Made by a program: the position numbers and the translations under genes. Positions 1-7,048 of a DNA stretch of 17,166 bases are shown in pieces; within the stretch, counting starts at the first letter, position 1, and each line of letters starts with the position of its first letter. The notes beneath the pieces are model-generated. The model was not told where the DNA came from, did no database searches, and was given only the letters and a program-made list of their open reading frames with translations. The stretch is from Pseudomonadota bacterium (lineage in GTDB: Bacteria > Pseudomonadota > Gammaproteobacteria > Pseudomonadales > UBA5518), in the NCBI GenBank assembly GCA_963204845.1, contig CAUJIL010000073.1, forward strand, positions 1 to 17,166, in the 5' to 3' direction.

Positions 1-72
1 CTCGTCGACCAGCACACCGGCCAGCGGGGCGGACGGATCGAAGCCCGGCGGCACGAGCAGCGCCACGTGCAC
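1..72 (-). CDS. Possible 5' end of an unidentified gene, truncated by window edge
   Basis: On the minus strand, just downstream of the PQQ dehydrogenase stop, one frame stays open to the edge with strongly GC-biased third positions. It reads VHVALLVPPGFDPSAP from a GTG at 72-70. The same frame is open upstream (reading QWHRAGAR before this GTG) but I see no ATG or GTG start there within the end of the dehydrogenase gene, and the Shine-Dalgarno at the GTG is poor. The competing frame, starting at a GTG four bases after the TAG, is arginine-rich and looks like a shadow. I do not recognise the family from about 24 residues. It may be the next gene of the GST-dehydrogenase unit. The start is uncertain. 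Confidence 0.3.
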   Translation of the reverse strand, partial: MHVALLVPPGFDPSAPLAGVLVDE

Positions 73-97
73 CCGCGCGCCCGCGCGGTGCCACTGC

Positions 98-1978
98 CTA
101 CTTGCCGCCCACCGAGAACACCAGCAACGCGTTGCCCGGCCTGCCCCAGAACGGCGCGTAGCCGGAGTTGACGAACAGCCGGCCGCCGGCAAGCACCGCG
201 CCGCCCTGCGCCAGTGAACCACCGCGCGCGGTGGTGCCGTTGACGGCCGGGTAGGTGCCGTAGGTGTCCACGTCCCAGAGGATGCGGCCGCTGGTGGTGT
301 CCCAGGCACGCAGGTGCGCATCCAGCGATCCGGCGAACACCACCCCCGGGATCACGGTGACCGCCTGCATGAACCCGCCGGCGCACTTGTCCTCGCCCCA
401 GCCGCAGGCCGCCGGGCCGGGCTGCGCGGTGTTCCACACGATCTCGCCGCTCGCGATGTCGATGGCCGCGATGCCGTTCGGTCCGGCATCGGGCGTGGGC
501 ACGAGGTCGCCGGTGTAGGCGGCGTACACGCGTGACGCATCGGCCGCCGAACCCCACACCAGACCGCCGACCGGCGAGGACTGGCCCAGCTTGCGGCTCC
601 ACAGCACCGCGCCCGCGCGGTCGGCATCGAGCGCCCACAACACGCCGGACTTCTGCGGTGCGAGCAACACGCGACGTCCGTCGGGCAGCACGCGCAGGAT
701 CGGCGGTGCGCCGAAGTCCCAGTCCCCGCCGAGCGGATCCGGGCAGTTGTGGCCGTCGCCTCCGTGGGTGCCCACACCGCAGCCGCCGATGAAGTTGTCC
801 TGCGGCGTGAGTTGCCGTATCCACTTGCGCGCGCCGCTGGCGAGATCGAAGGCGACCACCGCATCGGTACCTTCGGCGTCGGCATTGGTGTAGGAATTGC
901 CGGTGGCGACGAACACCTCGCCGCGCGCGGCATCGATGGTCGGTGGCGACCAGATCGCGCCGCCGGCGGGCCCGAAGCGCGCTGCGCCGGGTTGCGGGTC
1001 GGGGAACGGCTGTGGTTCGTCGACGACGTAACTCTTCCAGAGCAGTCGGCCGCTGCGCGCATCGAGCGCGCTGAGGCTGCCGCGGAAGGTGCAGCACGGG
1101 TAATCCTTCTGCATCGCCAGCCCTTCCTCGCCCGAGGATGCCGTCACATACAGCCGCCCGTCGTGAAACACGGGACTGCCGGTCAGGCGCGTGGCGACGT
1201 GGGTGTCGATGTCGACGTCCCAGCGGGGCTCGCCGGTGTGTGCATCGAGCGCGTGCATCACGCCGCCGTCGTCACCGATGAAGGCGGTGTACTCCCCGGG
1301 GGCCGTCTCGGCGACGACCACGCCGGCGCGGGCCGAACGGCCGAGATCCCGGTGCCAGTGCGTGCACCCGCTGGCCGCATCGAGCGCGAACACCGTGCCC
1401 GTGTGCGTGGACACGAACACCCGGCCCGCGGCAATCGCCGGCTGCCCGTACACCGTATCGCCGGGGTAGGCGAAGGCCCACGCGAGCGCGAGCCGTGGCA
1501 CCTCGGCAGCGACCAGCCCCGGGGCGGGCTGGTGGCGGCCGTTGTCGGGGCGGTAGCCCCAGTTGCGCCAGTCGTCCGGCTGCAGCACGAAGGGTGGGTT
1601 CGTCGCTGCGCAGCGGTTTGCCGCCGGGTCCGCCGCCGGCGCCGATTCGATCTTGCCGGTCAGGAACAGCGCCAGCGACTGGCGGTCCGCCGCCGACAAC
1701 CCCTGACCCTGCTGCATCATCACGCCGCTGCCCAGCGCGTTGATCACGGTTTCGGGTGAGCGTCCCGCCAGTTGCGAACGCGTGGGGACGCGCTCGGCGG
1801 GCGCGTCGTGGCACTGTGCGCAGCGCGCGGCATAGAGCGCGCCGCCGTGCGCCGCATCGGGCGTGGGATTCAGCGCGTGCAGCGATGCGGCGAACGCTCC
1901 GGACGCGAGTGCAGCGGCTGCGCGACGCCGAAGCCGCGCTCGGCGATCGTGCGGGCGGCGCTGTGCGCAGGAACTCAT
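98..1978 (-). CDS. Secreted cytochrome c/PQQ-dependent dehydrogenase (polyvinyl-alcohol-dehydrogenase-like quinohemoprotein)
   Basis: 626 aa. The N-terminus is arginine-rich, followed by an alanine-rich hydrophobic stretch (about residues 20-35) that could be a signal peptide. A small cytochrome c domain follows, with heme motif CAQCH at 53-57 and a candidate distal methionine at 87/88. After a linker, an eight-bladed PQQ propeller has repeated blade motifs such as VFALDAASG (about 196-204) and VMHALDAHTG (about 240-249), and adjacent cysteines C295-C296 in YPCCTFRG. PvaA-type PVA dehydrogenases share the N-terminal heme domain and this YPCC segment. Known quinohemoproteins of this kind oxidise alcohols in the periplasm and pass electrons through heme. 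Here the substrate is inferred only as an alcohol. The ATG overlaps the GST stop (ATGA, 1978-1975), so translation is probably coupled. The reading frame extends upstream into the GST gene, but that part is a shadow. Confidence 0.88.
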   Translation of the reverse strand: MSSCAQRRPHDRRARLRRRAAAALASGAFAASLHALNPTPDAAHGGALYAARCAQCHDAPAERVPTRSQLAGRSPETVINALGSGVMMQQGQGLSAADRQSLALFLTGKIESAPAADPAANRCAATNPPFVLQPDDWRNWGYRPDNGRHQPAPGLVAAEVPRLALAWAFAYPGDTVYGQPAIAAGRVFVSTHTGTVFALDAASGCTHWHRDLGRSARAGVVVAETAPGEYTAFIGDDGGVMHALDAHTGEPRWDVDIDTHVATRLTGSPVFHDGRLYVTASSGEEGLAMQKDYPCCTFRGSLSALDARSGRLLWKSYVVDEPQPFPDPQPGAARFGPAGGAIWSPPTIDAARGEVFVATGNSYTNADAEGTDAVVAFDLASGARKWIRQLTPQDNFIGGCGVGTHGGDGHNCPDPLGGDWDFGAPPILRVLPDGRRVLLAPQKSGVLWALDADRAGAVLWSRKLGQSSPVGGLVWGSAADASRVYAAYTGDLVPTPDAGPNGIAAIDIASGEIVWNTAQPGPAACGWGEDKCAGGFMQAVTVIPGVVFAGSLDAHLRAWDTTSGRILWDVDTYGTYPAVNGTTARGGSLAQGGAVLAGGRLFVNSGYAPFWGRPGNALLVFSVGGK

Positions 1979-2580
1979 GCCAGGCCTTCCTCGCGCAACG
2001 CCTGCTGTACCGCGGACAGCGTGCCGATGCGTGCCTGGTACGCCTGCAGCGTTGGCCAGCGGCCGAGGTCCACCCCGCCGTAAGCGCACCAGCCGAGCAC
2101 CGTGAACAGGTAGCAGTCGGCCAGCGTGAAGGTGTCGCCGCCCAGGAACGGGGACTGCCCGAGCGTTGCCGCGATGCGCGCGAAGTGTTTGCCGATCTGG
2201 GCGCGCACGGTGTCCTTGAACGCATCCGGCGCCGCCGGATTCATCAGCACGCCGAAGGCTTTGTGCACGTCGGATGCGAGGTAGTTCAGCCACTCGAGGA
2301 CGCGGTAGCGCGCCAGCGTGTGCGCGGCGGGAAGCAGCGTCGATGCCGGGCAGCGGTCCACGATGTACTGCATGATCACCGCGGCCTCGGTGATCACGGA
2401 GCCGTCGTCGAGTTGCAGCGCCGGCAGCGCACCCTTCGGGTTGAGCGCCAGGTAGTCCTCGCCGTGCTCGGTCTTTTTGGTGAACAGGTCGGTGCGCACC
2501 AGTTCGCAGGCCGTGCCGGTCTCGCACAGCGCGATGTGGGGGGCGAGCGAGCAGGAGCCGGGGTACCAGTAGAGTTTCAT
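1975..2580 (-). CDS. gstA: Beta-class glutathione S-transferase (GstA-like)
   Basis: 201 aa, the same length as E. coli GstA and collinear with it as I recall that protein. The N-terminal thioredoxin-fold domain starts MKLYWYPGSCSLAPHIAL and contains Cys10, the residue typical of bacterial beta-class GSTs that can form a mixed disulfide with glutathione. NPKGALPAL (47-55) supplies the cis-proline region and the following DDGSVITEAAVIMQY segment the glutathione gamma-glutamyl contact. The C-terminal helical domain has the FTLADCYLFTVL folding motif. It should conjugate or reduce electrophiles with glutathione in the cytoplasm. The ATG at 2580-2578 is preceded by GGAG at a suitable distance. 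The stop overlaps the start of the PQQ dehydrogenase, giving a two-gene unit. The physiological substrate is unknown. Confidence 0.93.
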   Translation of the reverse strand: MKLYWYPGSCSLAPHIALCETGTACELVRTDLFTKKTEHGEDYLALNPKGALPALQLDDGSVITEAAVIMQYIVDRCPASTLLPAAHTLARYRVLEWLNYLASDVHKAFGVLMNPAAPDAFKDTVRAQIGKHFARIAATLGQSPFLGGDTFTLADCYLFTVLGWCAYGGVDLGRWPTLQAYQARIGTLSAVQQALREEGLA

Positions 2581-2620
2581 GGGGTGTACTCCAGGTGGGA
2601 CTGACAGGAAGGCGCCGTGG

Positions 2621-2649
2621 AGTATGACAAGCGCGTCATGCCGTGGCCA
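2621..2649 (-). promoter_or_regulatory. Candidate sigma-70-like promoter for the GST-dehydrogenase unit
   Basis: On the minus strand TGGCCA (2649-2644) and CATACT (2626-2621) are separated by 17 bases. Each matches four of six consensus positions. The predicted start would be about 33 nt upstream of the GST ATG. This is a by-eye match in a 148-base divergent intergenic region and is weak evidence. Confidence 0.27.
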
Positions 2650-2678
2650 GGCGGCTGGTCGTGGGAGCACTCTGTCGC

Positions 2679-2684
2679 CATAAT
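2679..2684 (+). promoter_or_regulatory. Candidate -10 element for the SDR-amidohydrolase unit
   Basis: CATAAT, five of six matches to TATAAT, stands out in GC-rich sequence about 45 nt upstream of the SDR GTG start. No convincing -35 lies at 16-18 bases; TGGTCG at 2656-2661 is the best, with 3 of 6. It lies in the same divergent region as the promoter candidate for the minus-strand GST. Confidence 0.3.
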
Positions 2685-2728
2685 CCCCCGGCGGCCGATG
2701 CACACCAACAGATAAGGAGAGCGGACGC

Positions 2729-3595
2729 GTGAGCGACTGGACGATTGCCGGCAAGACGGTGCTGGTCACCGGGGCCACCAACGGGGTCGGGCTCGCGGCG
2801 GCGCAGGAGTTCGCGCGCCGGGGTGCCGACGTGGTGCTCGTCGGCCGCAGCGCCGAGCGCGGCGAAGCCGCGCTGGCGGCGGTACGCGCTGCCGGCTCCG
2901 CCGGCAACCACGCGTTCCTGCGCGCGGATTTCGCGCTGATGGACGAGGTGCGCGCTGCGGCCGATGCCTTTCTTGCCAGCGGGCGGCCGCTGCACGTATT
3001 GGTGAACAACGCCGGCGTGATGAATGCGGAGCGCCGCCTCAGCGCCGACGGTTTCGAGGAGATGTTCGCGGTCAATCACCTTGCGCACTTCCTGCTGACG
3101 TGCCGCCTGCTGCCGCTGCTGCTGCAGCAGGCGACGCTGGCGCGCATCGTGCACGTGGCCTCGAACGCGCACCACTTCTGCAAGGAGATGCGCTGGGACG
3201 ATCTCACGCTCGCCAACGGCTACGCGGCGTTTCCGGCCTACGGTCACTCGAAGCTCGCCAACATCCTGTTCTCGAACGAACTGGCAAAACGCTTCGCGGA
3301 CAGCGGGATCGTCTCCAACGCGATGCATCCCGGCGGGGTCGCCAGCGGCATCGGCAAGAACAACGGGGTGGTGGCGCGCGTGGCGACCGCGATCGCCAAG
3401 CCATTCATGCGCACACCGCGGAAGGGTGCGGAGACGGCCGTGTGGCTGGCCGCGGAAGCCGACGCCGGAGTGAACGGCGGCTATTTCATCGATCGCAAGG
3501 CGGTGGTGCCGCGGCCGTGGGCCCGCGATGCCGACGCCGCGCGCCGACTGTGGGAAACCAGCGAACAACTCCTGGCGAGGTGGTTGCACCCATGA
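2729..3595 (+). CDS. Short-chain dehydrogenase/reductase, retinol-dehydrogenase/WWOX-like
   Basis: 288 aa. The GTG start is fixed by AAGGAG at 2714-2719, nine bases upstream. The Rossmann fold begins with the nucleotide-binding motif TGATNGVG (14-21). R40 after the second strand (VGRSAERG) suggests NADP(H) use. NNAG is at 93-96, the catalytic serine is S145, and Y171-GHS-K175 is the YxxxK pair. The length and the C-terminal part (HPGGVASGIG, then a substrate-loop region) fit the longer retinol-dehydrogenase-type SDRs, which interconvert hydrophobic alcohols and carbonyls. It is the first gene of a plus-strand set and its TGA overlaps the next ATG (ATGA, 3592-3595). Substrate unknown. Confidence 0.92.
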   Translation: MSDWTIAGKTVLVTGATNGVGLAAAQEFARRGADVVLVGRSAERGEAALAAVRAAGSAGNHAFLRADFALMDEVRAAADAFLASGRPLHVLVNNAGVMNAERRLSADGFEEMFAVNHLAHFLLTCRLLPLLLQQATLARIVHVASNAHHFCKEMRWDDLTLANGYAAFPAYGHSKLANILFSNELAKRFADSGIVSNAMHPGGVASGIGKNNGVVARVATAIAKPFMRTPRKGAETAVWLAAEADAGVNGGYFIDRKAVVPRPWARDADAARRLWETSEQLLARWLHP

Positions 3596-4458
3596 CAATG
3601 CCTGCCGGAATCGGCGTGATCGATCTGATGCTCAACATCCCCGGTGAGCACACCGGCCAGTGGTACGACTTCATGCGCCCGCTGCTGCTCGATACCGAGA
3701 GCCGCGAACAGTTCCGCATGCCGGCGCAGTACATGTTCAAGGACGTGCCGCGCATCGAGGGCAAGGAGGACTACGTCGCGTGGACCGTGGCGGAGATGGA
3801 CCGCCACGGGATCGAGCGGGCGATGCTCGGCATCGACGACGACAACCTGGTCACCAAGGAGGCGTTGCGACGCTTCCCGGAGCGCTTCTTCTGCTCGTAC
3901 GAAGCGAATCCGAACCATGGCATGGACGAGGTGCGCAAGATCCGGCGGCTGCAGCGTGAGTACGACATCAAGGCGGTCACGGCCTTCCCTTCGGGGTTGT
4001 GCCCGCAGGTGCCGGTCAACGACAAGAAGTGGTATCCGGTCTACGCCGCGCTGGTCGACCTGGACCTGCCGTTCTGTCCCTGCCTCGGCGTGCCGGGGCC
4101 GCGGCTGCCGATGGACCCGCAACGCGTGGAACTGATCGACGAGGTCTGCTGGTTCTTCCCCGAACTGAAGATCGTGACCCGCCACGGCTGCGAGCCGTGG
4201 ACCGAGCTCGCGGTCAAGCTGATGCTCAAGTACCCGAACCTGCACTACATGACCAGCGCGTTCGCGCCGCGCTTCTATCCGCGCGACATCATCGAGTTCG
4301 CGAACACGCGCGGGGCGCGCAAGATCCTCTACGCGGGGTATTTTCCGATGGGGCTGTCGCTCGAGCGTATCTTCGCCGAGATGCCGTCGGTGCCGTTGCG
4401 CGACGAGGTCTGGCCGCTGTTCCTGCGCGAGAACGCGATCCGCGTGTTCAAACTCTGA
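3592..4458 (+). CDS. Amidohydrolase-2 family (TIM-barrel) protein with altered metal site
   Basis: 288 aa, starting at the ATG that overlaps the SDR stop. The same frame is open upstream, but that part is a shadow of the SDR. The size, the alternating strand/helix pattern and the segments around IVTRHGCEPW (194-203) and ARKILYAGYFPMG (242-254) place it in the Amidohydro_2 (PF04909) group. Catalytic members usually carry an HxH after strand 1 and an S-D-[FY]-P after the last strand. Here strand 1 reads VIDLMLN (9-15) with no HxH, and the last strand reads YAGYFP (247-252), with AG in place of SD. H198 is kept. It could be an altered-metal or metal-independent hydrolase, decarboxylase or hydratase, or a non-catalytic relative. 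Translational coupling to the SDR suggests a shared pathway. Confidence 0.85.
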   Translation: MTMPAGIGVIDLMLNIPGEHTGQWYDFMRPLLLDTESREQFRMPAQYMFKDVPRIEGKEDYVAWTVAEMDRHGIERAMLGIDDDNLVTKEALRRFPERFFCSYEANPNHGMDEVRKIRRLQREYDIKAVTAFPSGLCPQVPVNDKKWYPVYAALVDLDLPFCPCLGVPGPRLPMDPQRVELIDEVCWFFPELKIVTRHGCEPWTELAVKLMLKYPNLHYMTSAFAPRFYPRDIIEFANTRGARKILYAGYFPMGLSLERIFAEMPSVPLRDEVWPLFLRENAIRVFKL

Positions 4459-4472
4459 CCCGAGGTGTCGGC

Positions 4473-5246
4473 ATGCGTTACGTGACTGTGGCTGAAGGCA
4501 GGCGCGCATCCGGGTTGCGCCTGGTGCTGAGCGCGGGGGTGCCGGGGCCGTGGGGGGAAGCCGCCAAGGCGATCCTGCGCGTGAAGGGCCTCGACTACCT
4601 GGCCGTGGCGCAGGAGGTGGGTGGAGAGAATGCCGAGTTGCGTGAGTGGACCGGGCAGGTGTCGGCGCCGGTGGCGGCGTGGAACGACGAGCCGCCGTGC
4701 ACCGACTCGCTCGATATCCTGTTCCTGGCCGAGCGCCTGGCGCCGTCGCCGCGGTTGATTCCCGCGGACGTGGCCGAGCGGGCCCGGATGTTCGGCATCG
4801 CGCGCGAGATCATCGGCCGGCGCGGGCTCGGGTGGATGCGCCGCGCAATGCTGATCGCACCGATGCTGGGTGATCCGGGCGCCACGTCGGGTGTGCGCGC
4901 GATGGGCGCGCGCTACGGCTGTCACGAGGAGTCGCGCGCGGAGGCCGAGGCCGAGGTGGTGCGCATCGTGGCGTTCCTGGCGCAGACGCTCGCGGCGCAG
5001 TTCGCGGCCGGCAACCGTTACCTGGTCGGCGAGGCGCTGAGCGCCGCGGATCTGTACTGGGCGGCGTTCTCGAACATGCTGCAGCCGCTGCCGGAAGCGG
5101 ATTGTCCGATGCCCGCGTACATGCGCCCGGCCTACGGGGACATCGGCCCCGCGATCGCGGCGGCGCTGACGCCGGAACTGATCGCGCACCGCGATCGCGT
5201 GTTCCGCGAGCACATCGGCCTGCCGCTGGATTTCCTCCCGTCGTAG
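4473..5246 (+). CDS. Glutathione S-transferase-like protein
   Basis: 257 aa, longer than a typical 200-230 aa GST. GAGGTG just upstream of 4473 supports this ATG, and the gene follows the amidohydrolase after 14 bases. The N-terminal half has a thioredoxin-fold pattern, with GEAAKAILRVKGLDY (28-42) and SAPVAAW (64-70) at the expected cis-proline position. The C-terminal half is helical, with YLVGEALSAADLYWAAF (183-199) containing the N-capping-box S190..D193 of GST C-domains. An obvious catalytic Ser/Cys/Tyr at the N-terminus is not evident, so glutathione transferase activity is uncertain; an isomerase or binding role is possible. The TAG stop lies inside the GTAG head of the following repeat. 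Confidence 0.82.
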   Translation: MRYVTVAEGRRASGLRLVLSAGVPGPWGEAAKAILRVKGLDYLAVAQEVGGENAELREWTGQVSAPVAAWNDEPPCTDSLDILFLAERLAPSPRLIPADVAERARMFGIAREIIGRRGLGWMRRAMLIAPMLGDPGATSGVRAMGARYGCHEESRAEAEAEVVRIVAFLAQTLAAQFAAGNRYLVGEALSAADLYWAAFSNMLQPLPEADCPMPAYMRPAYGDIGPAIAAALTPELIAHRDRVFREHIGLPLDFLPS

Positions 5247-5302
5247 GTTCGGCCTGTGGCCGAACATTGCATTCGAAATGTCCGGGCACAGCCCGGACCT
5301 AC
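5243..5302. repeat. REP doublet, copy 1 (two GTAG palindromes head to head)
   Basis: The element starts GTAG (5243-5246) and ends CTAC (5299-5302), the reverse complement of GTAG. It has two perfect 8-bp stems with 3-base loops: GTTCGGCC-TGT-GGCCGAAC (5247-5265) and GTCCGGGC-ACA-GCCCGGAC (5280-5298). A 14-base linker (5266-5279) is AT-richer than its surroundings. The two arms have different stem sequences but face each other, as in REP doublets or BIMEs mobilised in trans by RAYT transposases. It lies between convergent genes, where it could also stop transcription. Confidence 0.85.
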
Positions 5303-5337
5303 GCGAACGCGTCCCGGCACGGCGCGGACGAGAGCAT

Positions 5338-5395
5338 GTAGGTTCGGCCTGCGGCCGAACATTGCATTCGAAATGTCCGGGCACAGCCCGGACCT
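5338..5395. repeat. REP doublet, copy 2
   Basis: Compared with 5243-5300 this copy matches 57 of 58 bases. The only difference is the first loop (TGC at 5350-5352 instead of TGT), so both stems are conserved. The left GTAG is at 5338-5341 and the stems are 5342-5360 and 5375-5393. The right end reads CCTTGTAC instead of CCTAC, so the terminal CTAC is changed or displaced. The spacer from copy 1 is 35 bases (5303-5337) with no similarity to either copy. Same-orientation tandem copies suggest duplication or repeated insertion. Confidence 0.85.
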
Positions 5396-5407
5396 TGTAC
5401 GCGACGC

Positions 5408-5815
5408 TCAGGTGATCAGGAAACGGATCAGCCAGCAAACCACGGTCAGTACCTGCACCACGAAGAACACGAAACGCAGCGACACCGCCGCCAGGCTGGT
5501 GGATACCAGGTGCACCACGCTCTGCGCGATGCGCGCGCCGAGCAGGATCAGCGCGCCGTCGTCGGTGATCGCGGTCTGTTCGGTCGCGATCGCGAACAGC
5601 AGCAGCACCAGGAACAGCGGGATGTTCTCGTAGCAGTTCGCGTGCACGCGCACCAGGCGTTGCGCGAGGCCGCTGACATCGCTGCCGTCGGGCGCGAAGG
5701 TATTGGCCTCCTTGCCGCTGGAAATGCTGATGTAGACTCGGGAACCGGCGAGCAGCAGCAGTACCACGATGTGCCAGCTCGCAAGGCCGAGCAGCGCGTA
5801 GACGGAGTGTGACAT
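5408..5815 (-). CDS. MAPEG-family integral membrane protein
   Basis: 135 aa with four predicted membrane segments, at roughly 7-29, 65-79, 88-110 and 113-134. The family signature is readable: RVHANCYENIPLFL (56-69) matches the arginine/asparagine/glutamate segment that binds glutathione in eukaryotic MAPEG enzymes, followed by GARIAQSVVHL (93-103). Characterised MAPEG proteins include microsomal GST and prostaglandin E synthase. The function of short bacterial members is mostly untested, so activity here is inferred. AGGAGA is well placed before the ATG at 5815-5813. The gene is monocistronic, divergent from the dipeptidase and convergent with the GST-like gene. Confidence 0.88.
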   Translation of the reverse strand: MSHSVYALLGLASWHIVVLLLLAGSRVYISISSGKEANTFAPDGSDVSGLAQRLVRVHANCYENIPLFLVLLLFAIATEQTAITDDGALILLGARIAQSVVHLVSTSLAAVSLRFVFFVVQVLTVVCWLIRFLIT

Positions 5816-5875
5816 GGGCGTCTCCTGATCGTGCGTGTCGAGCCGCCGGGGCAGGTTAGCACAGGGAGTGGAACG

Positions 5876-7048
5876 ATGAAAAAGGCCGTTTTGTTGCCAT
5901 TGGCGGCGCTCGGCGTGGTGCTGGCGATCGTGCTGGCATGGGGGCCGGCGGCGGTCGAGCGGCACCTGAACCGCATCGACGCGGTCCCCCTCGCGCCGGC
6001 GCCGCCGTTGCATGCGGAACTGTTCGTCGCCGACCTGCACGCCGACACACTGATGTGGCGGCGTGACTTCCTCGCCCGCGGCACGCGCGGGCACGTCGAC
6101 CTGCCGCGGCTCGAGCAAGGCAACGTGGCGCTGCAGGTGCTGACCACGGTCACGCGCTCGCCGCACGGACTCAACTACGAGCGCAACGCCGCCGATGCCC
6201 TCGACGACATCACGCTGCTGGCGCTGGTGCAGCGCTGGCCGCCGCGCACCTGGCATTCGCTCGCGGAGCGGGCGCTGTACCAGGCCGGACGGCTCGACGG
6301 CTTCGTGGCGCGCGAGCCGCAGCGGCTGCTGCGGATCCGCTCGCGCGAGGATCTGGAACGGCTGCTCGCGCGCCGCGCCGCCGGTGAGCGCGTCACCGGC
6401 GTGCTGCTCGGCACCGAGGGCTCGCACGCGCTCGACGGTGACCTGGGCAACGTGGCGCGGCTGCACGCGGCGGGGTTCCGGATGATGTCGCTGCAGCATT
6501 TCTTCGACAACGAACTCGGCGGCTCGCTGCACGGGACCTCGGGCGCCGGGCTGAGCGCGTTCGGGAGCGCGGCGCTCGCCGAGATGCGCCGCCTCGGCAT
6601 CGTGGTCGACCTCGCGCATTCCTCGCCGGCGGTGGTCGAGGACGTGCTGGCGGCCTCGCCGCAGCCGGTGATCCTCAGTCACACCGGCACCTGGGGTCAT
6701 TGCCCGGGGCCGCGCAACATCCCCGACGAACTGGTGGCACGCATCGCGGCGCGCGGCGGACTGATCGGCATCGGTTTCTGGGCCGAGGCCGTCTGCGACG
6801 CGACCCCGGCCGGGATCGCCGAGGCGATCGTCGCGGCCGTGGCGCTCGCCGGCGAGGACGCGGTCGCGCTGGGTTCGGATTTCGACGGCTCGGTGACCAC
6901 CACCGTCGACGCGGCCGCGCTCGGTGCGCTGACCGGCGCGCTGCTCGAACGCGGCGTCGCCCCGGGCGTGATCGCGAAGGTGATGGGCGGCAACGTGCGT
7001 GAGTTCCTGCTCCGCAACCTGCCGTCCGTGGCTGAGCCCGCACGTTGA
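5876..7048 (+). CDS. Membrane dipeptidase, peptidase family M19 (renal-dipeptidase-like)
   Basis: 390 aa. The ATG at 5876 has GGGAG seven bases upstream. Residues 4-23 form an uncleaved anchor or signal segment, so the enzyme probably faces the periplasm. The zinc-site motifs of M19 are all present: H55-A-D57 in DLHADT, the bridging glutamate E181 in GTEGSHAL, H248 in DLAHSS and H269 in LSHTG. D335 in GSDFDG is the expected active-site aspartate region. Family members hydrolyse dipeptides, including Cys-Gly and D-amino-acid-containing ones, and sometimes beta-lactams. Its TGA overlaps the start of the next gene by one base (TGATG), implying coupled translation. Confidence 0.93.
   Translation: MKKAVLLPLAALGVVLAIVLAWGPAAVERHLNRIDAVPLAPAPPLHAELFVADLHADTLMWRRDFLARGTRGHVDLPRLEQGNVALQVLTTVTRSPHGLNYERNAADALDDITLLALVQRWPPRTWHSLAERALYQAGRLDGFVAREPQRLLRIRSREDLERLLARRAAGERVTGVLLGTEGSHALDGDLGNVARLHAAGFRMMSLQHFFDNELGGSLHGTSGAGLSAFGSAALAEMRRLGIVVDLAHSSPAVVEDVLAASPQPVILSHTGTWGHCPGPRNIPDELVARIAARGGLIGIGFWAEAVCDATPAGIAEAIVAAVALAGEDAVALGSDFDGSVTTTVDAAALGALTGALLERGVAPGVIAKVMGGNVREFLLRNLPSVAEPAR

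Noticed and set aside
1..97. Plus-strand frame open across the left edge
   Set aside because: It reads as arginine/histidine-rich protein with no motif; the minus-strand frame has better codon bias.
98..2527. Long start for the PQQ dehydrogenase at 2527
   Set aside because: The first 180 or so residues are an arginine-rich shadow of the GST gene. The ATG overlapping the GST stop gives a signal-peptide-like N-terminus followed directly by the heme domain.
3119..3130. Perfect 12-bp palindrome CTGCTGCAGCAG
   Set aside because: It lies inside the SDR coding sequence and encodes a leucine/glutamine run; ordinary codon choice explains it.
5303..5337. Possible CRISPR-like arrangement: two near-identical repeats with a 35-base spacer
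   Set aside because: Only two repeats, each made of two separate hairpins with GTAG ends, and no cas gene; a REP doublet explains it better.
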